From positions 1-52,546 of the forward strand of contig JAPOIM010000024.1 in assembly GCA_029978905.1 (NCBI GenBank): 52,546 nucleotides of DNA. Direction: 5' to 3'. Under the pieces are notes generated by a model. That model saw only the letters and a list, made by a program, of their open reading frames with translations, was not told the origin of the DNA and did no database searches. The position numbers and the translations under genes were made by a program. Below are positions 44,051-52,546 of this stretch, in pieces (position 1 is the first letter of the stretch; every line of letters begins with the position of its first letter). Origin of the DNA: Planctomycetota bacterium (GTDB lineage: Bacteria; Planctomycetota; Planctomycetia; Pirellulales; UBA1268).

Positions 44051-44215
44051 CGACCGGGAGTCTTTTCCTGCCAGGCATATCCGGTTTCTCCCGCCTCCAG
44101 TCGCGGCGGAAGTTGCGTATGCGGACGTGACTCGGTGAAGGCCGCCAGCTCCTCTTGTCGAAAGATTCTCGATGGAGACCGCTGTGCCTCTGAGAGAGAG
44201 CTGAGAACCCCAAGG

Positions 44216-46573
44216 ATGAATGCCCCGCTCGTCTCGATTGTGATCCCTGTTTACAACGGGGCGAACTACCTCCGAGAGGCGATTGAAAGCGCCCTCGCGC
44301 AAACGTATGCCAACACAGAAGTCGTGGTGGTGAACGACGGCTCGCGCGACAACGGGCAAACACGGGCTGTTGCGAGATCGTATGGAGACCGAATCCGGTA
44401 TTTCGAGAAGCCCAACGGGGGAGTCGCGACGGCCTTAAACCACGGCGTGAGCCAGATGCGGGGCCAGTATTTTTCGTGGCTCAGCCATGACGACCTCTAC
44501 CGGCCCGACAAGATCGAGCGACAGATTCAGGCTCTCGCAGGAAAGCCTGCCGGCACGATCGCCTACTGCGACTTTTCCATCATCGACGCTGCAGGCCAGG
44601 TGCAGGATCCTCATAAGGCAGTTTCGCCAAAGGGTGAGCAGGGCATGCGGGCGATGCTGGCACTCGGCCGGGAGTGCGTGCATGGATGTGGGCTCCTGAT
44701 TCCCGCGACCCTTTTTGAAACAGTTGGGCGATTCGATCCTGCGAAGCGCTACACGCAGGACTACGACCTCTGGTTTCGCTTTGCCGAACACGCGTCCTTC
44801 GTGCATGTCGCCGAGCCGCTTGTTCGCTCCCGTCAGCACGAGGCGCAGGACAGCAGGGTCAAGGCCGCTGGCTGCACGCTCGAGGCGGATCGCATGCATG
44901 GTCGCATGCTCCGCACGGTTTCGTCCGCGGAAATCGAACGTTTCTGTGGGAAGTCGTTGGAGCTCTTAGTCGAGAGCCAACGTATTTACGCCAACGCGGG
45001 TTACGTGCAGACCGCTGCGCAGTTGCTGCGTCATCTGGCTCGCCTCGCCGGGAAGCCGAACAATGCCGCGTGGTCGGTGGTGGGCGACCTCGTGCGCGAG
45101 CAGGTGCTGCGAATCCAGACACCGGCGGACACAGCAGGGGCTTGGGAGCAGCTCGTTCCGTTGGTGGCTTGCGAAAAAGACCGGCCGCGGATCCTCATCT
45201 ATTCCAGTGTCTGGATTCGGGGAGGCCTCGAGCGTGTGATGTCGATCGTGATGGAGCAGCTGAAGGAGCGTTATTCGGTCGTGCTCGTCAGCGGTCGTGG
45301 CGAAGGGGAAAGCGGTTACCCGCTGCCTGCAGACGTCACGCACCTGCAGTTGGCAGCGCGTGATATGACACAGATTGCTGAGCGGGTGACGACGCTCGCG
45401 GTCTTGCTGGACGTCGACCTCGTCGTTGGTAACCCAAACATCAGCGTGGGCTTCTTGGAAATCTACAGGCTCTTGAAGGAACTCGACATCAAGAGCATCG
45501 CCTGCAACCACTACCAGTTTTTCCTGCCCTACAGCCATCCATGGCTGTTTCCGGTGATTGAGAAGCGAATGGCGGCGCTTCGGGATGCTGACGTGGTTAC
45601 ATGGCCGACGCACTACAGCACGAATGTGTACGCGCAGGCCGCGTCGAATGCGGCGTGCATGCCGAATCCGTGCACGTTTGAGCCTCCTGCGGCAGCCGCG
45701 ACATTGGCTGGGAAAACGATTCTGTGCGTCGGCCGATGGAACGACGCGGTGAAGCGGTTTGACCGTGTGCTTGAGGTCTTCGCTGCGGTCCTGGCTGACC
45801 ACCCCGAGGCAGAACTGGTGGTCGTAGGGAGTTACGACCTTTCTCTCCCTGTGCCGGGAAGACCGAGTCAGTGTTACCGCGAGCTCTTGCAGAGCTTGGA
45901 AATCCCTGCCGCGAACATCCGGTTCTTGGGCGAACAGGAGCACGTCGAGGATTTCTATGCCTCGGCGTCGGTGCTGCTGCTGACCTCCGAAAGCGAAGGC
46001 TTCGGCATGGTGCTGACCGAGGCTGGGAGCTTTGGCCTGCCCTGTGCCCTGTTTGATGTGCCTGGCCTCGACGACATCATCAGTGATGGCGAGAACGGCT
46101 TCCGGGTTCCGCAAGGCGACGTTGCAGAACTTGCTGCGAAGGTCTCATCGCTGCTCCACGATCCGACGCTGAGAGCCCGGATGGGAACGCGAGCCAGAGA
46201 ACTCGTTGAGCGGTTTGGGCGACACGAGATCAGCCAACGATTCGAATCGTTGGTGGAGACCGTTCTCGCGTCCTCGGACTCCATCTCGCTGAATCGGATT
46301 CTTCGCGAGCGGTTTCGTGAACCTGTCCGTGATGTGGAGCAGTTCACGCGACTGATGATCGCGGAGTACGAACGTGGGGCAAACGCTCTGCTCGAAGCGA
46401 ACAAAACGCTGGCGGCGAACGCCCCGTCGAGCATCCTGCACCCAGTGGCCCCACGGCGGAAGCACTGGGTGAAGGAGCTGGCCGTTGTGCGGTATGCGAA
46501 TACGCATCTCTTCAAGCCGTATGTAAAGCCGGCTCTCAGGAAAGCCGGCAAACCCTTCCGCCGCGCCGCGTGA
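44216..46573 (+). CDS. Two-domain glycosyltransferase (GT2-like N-terminus, GT4-like C-terminus)
   Basis: A 785-residue protein joining two sugar transferases. Residues 1-~215 are a GT-A family 2 domain: VSIVIPVYNGANYLREAIES, VVVNDGSRDN, and the metal/nucleotide motif WLSHDDLYRPDKI. A helical middle (about 215-330) follows. Residues ~335-690 are a GT-B family 4 domain with the GGLERVM start motif, CVGRWNDAVKRFDRVLEVF, and the E-x7-E donor motif SESEGFGMVLTEAGSFGLPC. The final ~90 residues are basic and helical. It probably adds two sugars in succession to a surface glycan or glycoprotein. No other glycan genes are adjacent, which is unusual. The ATG at 44216 is chosen because homology begins there; AAGG touches it. 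The donor sugars are unknown. Confidence 0.87.
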   Translation: MNAPLVSIVIPVYNGANYLREAIESALAQTYANTEVVVVNDGSRDNGQTRAVARSYGDRIRYFEKPNGGVATALNHGVSQMRGQYFSWLSHDDLYRPDKIERQIQALAGKPAGTIAYCDFSIIDAAGQVQDPHKAVSPKGEQGMRAMLALGRECVHGCGLLIPATLFETVGRFDPAKRYTQDYDLWFRFAEHASFVHVAEPLVRSRQHEAQDSRVKAAGCTLEADRMHGRMLRTVSSAEIERFCGKSLELLVESQRIYANAGYVQTAAQLLRHLARLAGKPNNAAWSVVGDLVREQVLRIQTPADTAGAWEQLVPLVACEKDRPRILIYSSVWIRGGLERVMSIVMEQLKERYSVVLVSGRGEGESGYPLPADVTHLQLAARDMTQIAERVTTLAVLLDVDLVVGNPNISVGFLEIYRLLKELDIKSIACNHYQFFLPYSHPWLFPVIEKRMAALRDADVVTWPTHYSTNVYAQAASNAACMPNPCTFEPPAAAATLAGKTILCVGRWNDAVKRFDRVLEVFAAVLADHPEAELVVVGSYDLSLPVPGRPSQCYRELLQSLEIPAANIRFLGEQEHVEDFYASASVLLLTSESEGFGMVLTEAGSFGLPCALFDVPGLDDIISDGENGFRVPQGDVAELAAKVSSLLHDPTLRARMGTRARELVERFGRHEISQRFESLVETVLASSDSISLNRILRERFREPVRDVEQFTRLMIAEYERGANALLEANKTLAANAPSSILHPVAPRRKHWVKELAVVRYANTHLFKPYVKPALRKAGKPFRRAA

Positions 46574-46640
46574 ACGACGGGGCAACGGGGAAATGCCGCG
46601 TGATCGTGGCACGTCGCACTGCCGCGTCTCAAGTCGGTTC

Positions 46641-49166
46641 TCACTCAGTGAAGGTATCGCTGGTGGTGGCTGCGACGGCAGAAGTGCGGATGCGGATGCC
46701 GGCCTCAGCAAACGCCTTGCGAACGGCAGTGAGCAGCAGGACAGCAGCAGGCCCGTCGCCATGCACGCAGAGGGTGTCGGCGGTGAGTGACAGGTCGCGG
46801 CCGCTCTGAGAGACCACGGCGCTTTCTCGCACAAACCGGACCGCGCGTCTGCCCACCTCGACGGGGTCTGTGAGCACGCCCCCTGGGCTGGTGCGGTCGG
46901 CCAAGCGGCCGTCGTCGCGGTAGCCACGATCGAGGAAGCCTTCGCGGACCACCAGGAGGGAATGGCTCTTGGCGATGTCGATCGCAAGAGAGCCCACGGG
47001 GAGTACGAGGCGAATGCCGGGCCAGGTGGTGGCAAGCGAGCTGCAGACGGCATTGGCCAGCGCCTGGTCGTAGGCAACCTGGTGGTACAACGCCCCATGA
47101 AGTTTCACATGCGCAGGCGGCTGGCCGATGATCGCGGCGAGCGTTTCGACCTGCTCGCAGACAAGCGTTGCCGCCTGGGCGGGTGTGATGGCGAGCGGCC
47201 GCCGGCCAAACTGTGCTCGGTCGCGATGCCCAGGGTGCGCGCCGATGGCGACGCCGTGGGCCTGGGCAAGGCTGACGGCGGCCGCCATGGTCGCCGCATC
47301 GCCTGCGTGGCCGCCGCAGGCGATGTTTACCGAAGACACCAATGGGATCAGCACGTCGTCGTGCCCTGCTGCTTCGCCAACATCGCAGTTGAGATCGATG
47401 CTCAAGGCGGGCTTGGGGGGCGGGGGCGACGGCTCGTGCTCGGCGGTCGAGGAGAAGACGTGAGGGAGCGATGTGAGGCGAAGTGGCCAGCGGTGGGCAA
47501 TCCGCTCGGCAGTCGAGGTCAGCAGCACACGTTGCTGCTGCCAACTCGAGAGTGCTTCCTGTCGAGTGGTGGGCTCAAAGGTGAGCGTGTCGCCCGGGCG
47601 GAGTTGCGCGGCGAGGCGAAGGTCGGCTGAGGCCACGTGGCCGATCACCGGGTAGCCGCCGATCGTCTGGCAATCCGCGAGCAGCAGGATCGGCTGGCCA
47701 TCGGGCGGGAGCTGCACCGTGCCGGCCACCACGCCCCGCGAGATGCCATCAGGCTGTTGTGCAATCGCCAGCGGTGAACCTTCAAGCCGCAGCCCCATGC
47801 GATTGGAACGCGAAGAGACGCGGTAGGAGGTGCCGAGCAACCTGTCGGCGGTGGCCTGCGCGCCCTCGGGCACGATCAACCGCAGCCGGGCTGAGCCATC
47901 GGGCACGGGCACGAGATCCTTGCTGAGGCCCCAGTTGGTCTCGGGGAAAGGGAGATGGCTTTGTCCGATGCACAGCTGATCCCCTGCGAGCAATGGTCGG
48001 CCAGCCACGCCGCCAAACGCCGCCGCGAGGTGGGTACTGCGGCTCCCCAGCACGACCGGGACGTCGAGCCCGCCCGCGATCGCGAGGTAGCCGCGGCATC
48101 CGTGGCTCGCATGCCCTAAGGCGATCGTGCTCCCCGCGGCAACATGGACGGGCCGCCAGCCCGCGAGGCCTGGGAAGGTGCCGCCCGTGAGGGCCACAAG
48201 CGAGTCCTGCTCAAACTGCAGCGTGGCCCCGCTCAGCGTGAGTTCCAGTAGAGCAGCCTGCGGTGGGTTGCCAACAAGATGGTTGGCCATCGCCGCTGCA
48301 ATGGGATCGACCGCGCCACCAGGCGTGACGCCGCAGGCCCGGTAGCCAGGCCGCCCCAAGTCCTGCACCGTGGTCATCAGCCCAGGGGCGATCACGGTGA
48401 TCTGCGGCCGGCCGTCGCTGGTGCGGATGGGGCGTGACGGTGCGTTAAGGGGAGGCACGATGGCGGAGGCGGATGGCCTCTCCGCCACAAACCGCACCCG
48501 GTCTCCCACTTTGCAGAGTGCAGGGCTCGCCGCCAGCGGATCGAAGAACTTCGTCGCGGTGTGGCCGATGAGCTGCCAGCCGCCCGGACTTGCCGAGGGA
48601 TAGACACCCGTCTGCGCGCCGCCGATGCCGACCGATCCCGCCGGCACATGCGTCCGTGGTGTGGCCCGCCTGGCCACCACCAAGCGTGGGTCCAGCCCAC
48701 TGAGGTAGGCGAAGCCAGGCGTGAAGCCGACGGCAGTCACGAGATAGTCGGGGGCCGTGTGGAGGGAGAGGCACGTTGCCTCATCAAGTCCGGTGATGCG
48801 GCAGACCTCAGCAAGATCGGGTCCTGCGGCCCCGCCGTAGTGGACCGGGATTTCGTGCGTTTGGCCGGGAGCCGAGCGCTGGAGGTGGCCGGGGCTATGG
48901 AGGATGTCCTCAAGGGCATCGCCGAGCGAGTCGAGCATCGCCTGAAAGTCGGCAACCGCTGAGGGATCACCGTACAGCGTGACTCGGTCCGGCGAGGGCA
49001 CGACGTCGACCACGCCGGGCAACCCAGTAGCCTCGATCGCTTCGGCCACGGCCCGTACGGAAGCGGTGGTTTCGACCGACCCTGCCACCCCATCAATCGG
49101 GATCGCCACCGCCGCATCACCCAGAGGCTGCACGGCTGGCAGCCTGCGTTCACGCGGGTGTGCCAT
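46641..49166 (-). CDS. Single-chain 5-oxoprolinase (PxpB-PxpC-PxpA fusion)
   Basis: An 841-residue protein in which the three subunits of prokaryotic ATP-dependent 5-oxoprolinase are joined. Residues ~10-235 match PxpB/KipI (FTPGFAYLSGLDPRLVVARR, VGIGGAQTGVYPSASPGGWQ). Residues ~252-560 match PxpC/KipA (VIAPGLMTTVQDLGRPGYRA, LEGSPLAIA-type segment, QTIGGYPVIGHVASADL). Residues ~587-841 match PxpA of the LamB/YcsF family (SIDLNCDVGEA, SVNIACGGHAGDA, VKLHGALYHQV, REGFLDRGY). It should open 5-oxoproline to glutamate. The ATG at 49166 overlaps the end of the phosphatase-like gene by 17 nt, so the two are probably cotranscribed. Each domain looks complete. No pyroglutamyl-peptidase gene is nearby. 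Confidence 0.9.
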   Translation of the reverse strand: MAHPRERRLPAVQPLGDAAVAIPIDGVAGSVETTASVRAVAEAIEATGLPGVVDVVPSPDRVTLYGDPSAVADFQAMLDSLGDALEDILHSPGHLQRSAPGQTHEIPVHYGGAAGPDLAEVCRITGLDEATCLSLHTAPDYLVTAVGFTPGFAYLSGLDPRLVVARRATPRTHVPAGSVGIGGAQTGVYPSASPGGWQLIGHTATKFFDPLAASPALCKVGDRVRFVAERPSASAIVPPLNAPSRPIRTSDGRPQITVIAPGLMTTVQDLGRPGYRACGVTPGGAVDPIAAAMANHLVGNPPQAALLELTLSGATLQFEQDSLVALTGGTFPGLAGWRPVHVAAGSTIALGHASHGCRGYLAIAGGLDVPVVLGSRSTHLAAAFGGVAGRPLLAGDQLCIGQSHLPFPETNWGLSKDLVPVPDGSARLRLIVPEGAQATADRLLGTSYRVSSRSNRMGLRLEGSPLAIAQQPDGISRGVVAGTVQLPPDGQPILLLADCQTIGGYPVIGHVASADLRLAAQLRPGDTLTFEPTTRQEALSSWQQQRVLLTSTAERIAHRWPLRLTSLPHVFSSTAEHEPSPPPPKPALSIDLNCDVGEAAGHDDVLIPLVSSVNIACGGHAGDAATMAAAVSLAQAHGVAIGAHPGHRDRAQFGRRPLAITPAQAATLVCEQVETLAAIIGQPPAHVKLHGALYHQVAYDQALANAVCSSLATTWPGIRLVLPVGSLAIDIAKSHSLLVVREGFLDRGYRDDGRLADRTSPGGVLTDPVEVGRRAVRFVRESAVVSQSGRDLSLTADTLCVHGDGPAAVLLLTAVRKAFAEAGIRIRTSAVAATTSDTFTE

Positions 49167-50541
49167 CGGCCACAAGCTCCAGCAGCGCGTCGCGAACCTC
49201 GGTCATTTCCAGATGCTCGCGGGCACCGCGTCGGTCGCTTGTCAGGAAGACCGGCCCTTCCGCTCGCGACGGAGGCAGGCGGCCATGCGAGCCTCGGACC
49301 AGTGACGCATCGGTGCCGATCACATCCATCAGCATCCGGAAGCCGAGCATCTTCTTTGCAAGCTTGCCGGCAATCCGCAGTTTCGGGAAGGCAAGGGTGG
49401 GGTCGACGAAGAGCTCGACAGGGTCGTAGCCGGGTTTGCGGTGGATGTCGACCGACCGTGCGAAGTCGGGCATCTTCGCGTCATCAAGCCAGTAGTAGTA
49501 GGTGAACCAGCGATCGGGACTCGCCACCGCGACCAGTTCTCCCGACCGCTCGTGGTCGATCCCGTAGGCAGCCTGGGCTTCGCGGTCGAGCACCTCCGCC
49601 ACGCCGGGCGTAGCCTCCAGGATCGCTTTCACCTCTGCCGTCCGCGCAGGGTTTTTGACATAGACGTGGGCAAGCTGATGGTCGGCCACGGCAAAGGCCT
49701 CGCAGGCTCCGCAGTCGAGCAGTTCCCAGCCGAGGTCCACCTCCTGCACACGCACGAGCCCTGCCTGCCGCAAGACGCGGTTGAGGTGCACGCCGTCCGA
49801 CACGGGCGTGATGCCATATTCACTGAGCACCACGACCGTGTGGTTGCGTGCCAAGGCCCACTCGGCAAGGTCGCCTGCAACCCGGTCGATGTCTCTGCAG
49901 GCTCGTGCGGCCTGGGCAGAATCGGGACCGTACCGCTGCAGGTCGTAGTCGAGGTGCGGCAGGTAGCAGAGCGTGACAGTGGGCTCGTCCTGCTCGATTA
50001 CCCGCTTGGTCGCCTCCGCGATCCATGCCGAAGAAGGAATGCCTGCCTTGGGACCCCAGAAGTCAAACAGGGGGAACCGACCAAGCGCCCCTTGGAGCTG
50101 TTCTTTGAGTTCGGGTGGATCGGTGTAGATGCTCGGCAGTTTGCGGCCGTCGGCGCAGTAGACCGGCCGAGGTGTCACGGCCGTGTCGACGTCGGCGTAC
50201 ATGTTGTACCACCAGAACATCTTGGCCACGGTAAAGCCCTCGCCGAAGCGTCGACGACCGACGTGCCAAAGTTTCTCCTCTTCGCAGCCCACAAGCCGGT
50301 TGCTCTGACGCCAGAACCAGACTTCAGCGAGGTCGCGGAAGTACCAGCCGTTGCCCACGATGCCATGCTCGCGTGGCATCCGCCCGGTGAGCATTGTGGC
50401 CTGGGCGGAACAGGTCACGGCGGGCAGCACGGTGCCGAGTGACGCCGTGAAGCCCCCCTCACCGATCGCCTTGAGCCTCGGGGTGTGTGCCAGCAGGCTC
50501 GGCGTGAGGCCAACGACATTGATCACAAGCAGGGGCCGCAT
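49150..50541 (-). CDS. Alkaline-phosphatase-fold (type I phosphodiesterase-like) protein with substituted metal ligands
   Basis: A 463-residue protein of the nucleotide pyrophosphatase/phosphodiesterase superfamily, judged from the N-terminal strand (LLVINVVGLTPSLL), the candidate nucleophile Thr region (LPAVTCSAQATMLTGRMPRE followed by HGIVGNGW) and a late GSHG. Several canonical metal ligands appear changed. The first Asp (usually VxxxDG) is Val in VINVVGL, and the usual SDHG is SEYG (VVVLSEYGITPVSDG). The His after the PDxxxH position is not evident (LPHLDYDLQRYGPDS). It may therefore use an altered site or be non-catalytic. Similar proteins occur with the ebo/EDB prenyltransferase cluster, but no such genes are here. 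There is no signal peptide. It lies 62 nt after recQ and overlaps the 5-oxoprolinase gene. Confidence 0.75.
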   Translation of the reverse strand: MRPLLVINVVGLTPSLLAHTPRLKAIGEGGFTASLGTVLPAVTCSAQATMLTGRMPREHGIVGNGWYFRDLAEVWFWRQSNRLVGCEEEKLWHVGRRRFGEGFTVAKMFWWYNMYADVDTAVTPRPVYCADGRKLPSIYTDPPELKEQLQGALGRFPLFDFWGPKAGIPSSAWIAEATKRVIEQDEPTVTLCYLPHLDYDLQRYGPDSAQAARACRDIDRVAGDLAEWALARNHTVVVLSEYGITPVSDGVHLNRVLRQAGLVRVQEVDLGWELLDCGACEAFAVADHQLAHVYVKNPARTAEVKAILEATPGVAEVLDREAQAAYGIDHERSGELVAVASPDRWFTYYYWLDDAKMPDFARSVDIHRKPGYDPVELFVDPTLAFPKLRIAGKLAKKMLGFRMLMDVIGTDASLVRGSHGRLPPSRAEGPVFLTSDRRGAREHLEMTEVRDALLELVADGTPA

Positions 50542-50603
50542 CGCACGTCTTTCTTCGCGGTCGGGGAAGCGGTTTTTTCTGGCGTCTGCCGAGCACGGGG
50601 TGG

Positions 50604-52493
50604 CTAGGCACTGCGGCTGACGAGGTCGAGGATATCCTGCCCAAACTCAGCGAGTCGCTTCTCGCCAATCCCGCGGCAGCGGAGCAGGGCAGCTGGCGAG
50701 AGGGGTTTCTCGCGGGCAATCGAGCGCAGGGCCTTGTCGTCGAGGATCGTCCAGGCGGGCTTCCCCCGTTCCTGCGACACGCGGCGACGCCACCGTCGCA
50801 GCTGCTCAAACAGATCGCGGTCGACCCCATCCCAATCATCCTCGTCGACCTGCGTCGTCTTCGCACGCCCAGCACGGGGGGCCGTGAGCACGACCTCATC
50901 GCCCCCTTTGAGCACGCCCCACGCGGCCTCAGTGAGCTGAATCACAGGCCGGTCGCCTTCGCTGCGCGTGAGGAGCCCTTGATCCAGGAGTTGGTGCACG
51001 AGGTTTTCGCAACTTCGCTGATCGAGGTTGGCCAGCAGTCCGTAGGTCGAGAGCTGGTCGTGACCATGGCGGACCACCCCATCGGTCTTTGCCCCCCGCA
51101 GCACCTCGCACACATGCCGCACCCCAAACCGCTGTTCCACGCGATACACGCAGGAGAGGATCTTTTGGGCGACGACGGTGGCATCGGGCAGGTTTTCGGT
51201 TTCGCCAAGGCAGACGTCGCAGGCCCCACACGAGGGCTCGCTGTAGGTCTGGCCAAAGTATTCCGAGAGGCCTCGATGGCGGCACCGCGATGCACGGGCA
51301 TACCGCCGCATGGCGTGGAGGTGTTCGAGTTGGCTGGCGATAAAGCCCTCCGCCTCCTCGGGATCGAGATCCGACTGTTCCACCGTCTTGCGGACGAGTG
51401 ACTCCCAGCTAAACACGTCGGCCGACGAGTAGAGCAGCACACATTCGGCGGCCAGCCCGTCGCGGCCCGCGCGGCCCGTCTCCTGCTGGTAGGCCTCGAT
51501 GCTCTTGGGCAAGGACGTGTGGAGCACGAGCCGCACGTCGGAGCGGTCGATCCCCATGCCGAAGGCGACCGTCGCCACCACCGTGTCGATGGTTTCGTTG
51601 GCAAACGCTTCCTGCGTGCTGTGGCGAGCTTCGGAGGTGAGTTTCGCGTGGTAGGGCCGCGCAAGAAAACCCTCAGCCGCCAACCGCGCCGCGAGCGTTT
51701 CGGTCTCCTTGCGGCTCATGCAGTAAACGATCGACGCTTCGCCCCGGTGGCGGCCCAAGACCTGCATCACCTGCGCGGTGCGGTCGGCCCGTGGAACAAC
51801 ACGGTAGATCAGGTTGGGGCGGTCGAAGGTGCCGACAAGCCTCACGGGATCGCGGAGGGCCAGCTGCGCGGCGATGTCGTCGCGAACTCTCGGCGTGGCT
51901 GTTGCGGTGTAGGCGTGCAGGCTCGCTGCGGGAAAGCGTTCGCGAAGCATCGCCAGCTGACGATACTCCGGCCGGAAGTCATGCCCCCACTGGCTGATGC
52001 AGTGGGCCTCGTCGACTGCAAACCGCTTCACGCCCACCCGTGCAAGCACGTCGATCAGGCCCGTGTTGACCAGCCGCTCTGGCGAAGCAAACAGCAGCCG
52101 CAACTCCCCAGCCAAGAGCCTGTTGCGAATTGAGAGCCGCTCCCCGTCTGTCATCCCCGCATACAACGCGGCGGCAGGGTAGCCGATCGCTTCGAGCGCA
52201 TCGACCTGGTCTTTCATCAACGCCACCAGCGGCGAGATCACCACGTCGGTCGTGTTCCCCACCAGCGGCGGCAGCTGATAGCAGAGGCTCTTCCCGCCTC
52301 CGGTCGGCATCACCACGAGGGAGTCGCGACCAGCAAGCGCCGCAGCAATCGCATCGGACTGCAGAGGTCGCAGGGCATCGAATCCCCACCATTTCGAGAG
52401 CAGGTTGCCAACGACGTCTGGCAGCGGCGACTGGGGGGCTGGCATCGGTGATTGGCTGGCGGCGGGCGATCTCGGGACGTCGTGCTCAAGCAT
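50604..52493 (-). CDS. recQ: ATP-dependent DNA helicase RecQ
   Basis: A 629-residue superfamily-2 3'-5' helicase for recombination and replication-fork repair. Visible are the Gln-containing motif before LRPLQSDAI, Walker A (MPTGGGKSLCYQLP, K68), the DEAH box with RecQ loop (VDEAHCISQWGHDFRPEY, D161-H164), TATATPRVRDDI, and motifs V/VI (TVAFGMGIDRSDVR, YQQETGRAGRDG). The zinc cluster CGACDVC with an upstream Cys, a winged-helix RQC domain (about 420-510) and a C-terminal HRDC domain (AWTILDDKALRSIAREKPLS) complete the E. coli-type layout. The ATG at 52493 is used; a GTG at 52526 would also be in frame, and the TATTCT at 52506-52511 could be a -10. It is first of three same-strand genes. Confidence 0.95.
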   Translation of the reverse strand: MLEHDVPRSPAASQSPMPAPQSPLPDVVGNLLSKWWGFDALRPLQSDAIAAALAGRDSLVVMPTGGGKSLCYQLPPLVGNTTDVVISPLVALMKDQVDALEAIGYPAAALYAGMTDGERLSIRNRLLAGELRLLFASPERLVNTGLIDVLARVGVKRFAVDEAHCISQWGHDFRPEYRQLAMLRERFPAASLHAYTATATPRVRDDIAAQLALRDPVRLVGTFDRPNLIYRVVPRADRTAQVMQVLGRHRGEASIVYCMSRKETETLAARLAAEGFLARPYHAKLTSEARHSTQEAFANETIDTVVATVAFGMGIDRSDVRLVLHTSLPKSIEAYQQETGRAGRDGLAAECVLLYSSADVFSWESLVRKTVEQSDLDPEEAEGFIASQLEHLHAMRRYARASRCRHRGLSEYFGQTYSEPSCGACDVCLGETENLPDATVVAQKILSCVYRVEQRFGVRHVCEVLRGAKTDGVVRHGHDQLSTYGLLANLDQRSCENLVHQLLDQGLLTRSEGDRPVIQLTEAAWGVLKGGDEVVLTAPRAGRAKTTQVDEDDWDGVDRDLFEQLRRWRRRVSQERGKPAWTILDDKALRSIAREKPLSPAALLRCRGIGEKRLAEFGQDILDLVSRSA

Positions 52494-52546
52494 CGGAAGG
52501 TCGTCAGAATACCAGACGGGCGGCACTCCGATCTTCGGGCGCGGCG

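Noticed and set aside
44216..46573. Glycosyltransferase gene as a recent horizontal acquisition
   Set aside because: No mobile element, tRNA or integrase flanks it, and I could not compute a composition difference large enough to claim transfer.

Overview
The window is a GC-rich chromosomal segment of a Gram-negative-type bacterium, almost certainly a planctomycete (Pirellulales-like). The signs are a DUF1570 metalloprotease-like protein, an ECF sigma/anti-sigma pair whose anti-sigma partner resembles DUF1559 proteins, a fused GldF/GldG-type exporter subunit, many single genes or short gene pairs in alternating orientation, and outer-membrane biogenesis genes (LptD, an LptF/G-type permease) with no neighbouring LPS operon. 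I see no rRNA, tRNA, CRISPR array, insertion sequence or prophage. Most of the sequence is chromosomal housekeeping DNA.

Layout. 1-8014 (+): the tail of a Gln/Gly/Glu-rich protein, NadB, then a three-gene Gld-type ABC exporter cassette (ATPase, fused permease/GldG, DUF4340). 8015-8404: gene-free, with two copies of a 138-bp palindrome-ended repeat. 8405-10716 (-): DUF971 protein, PaaK-like acyl-CoA ligase, PEGA lipoprotein. 10920-16046 (+): membrane-anchored PP2C phosphatase, LptF/G permease, TIM-barrel sugar isomerase, DUF1570 protein. 16074-20016 (-): transketolase, then the ECF sigma/anti-sigma pair. 20268-29129: NCS2-like permease (+), LptD (-), RND/MMPL permease (+) and Amt (-), in alternating orientation. 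29255-34512: PepA (+), a diverged third repeat copy, then PepF, FabH and AhpD (-). 34614-46573 (+): CarB, a CaCA exchanger next to a Ca2+-type P-ATPase, RlmKL, and a GT2-GT4 fusion glycosyltransferase. 46641-52493 (-): a single-polypeptide PxpB-PxpC-PxpA 5-oxoprolinase, an alkaline-phosphatase-fold protein lacking usual metal ligands, and RecQ.

How the genes relate. Two themes recur. One is envelope and export: the Gld-type ABC cassette, LptD, LptF/G, RND/MMPL permease, PEGA lipoprotein and the sugar-decorating glycosyltransferase. The other is amino-acid and nitrogen handling: NadB, Amt, PepA, PepF, CarB and 5-oxoprolinase. Calcium export has its own two-gene module. The main non-textbook signals are the TIR-ended repeat family lying between convergent genes, the anti-sigma protein built like a DUF1559 pseudopilin, the PxpBCA triple fusion, the phosphatase-like protein with substituted metal ligands, and a set of candidate promoters sharing an 18-nt spacer. 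I did not find a convincing wholly new multi-gene system.
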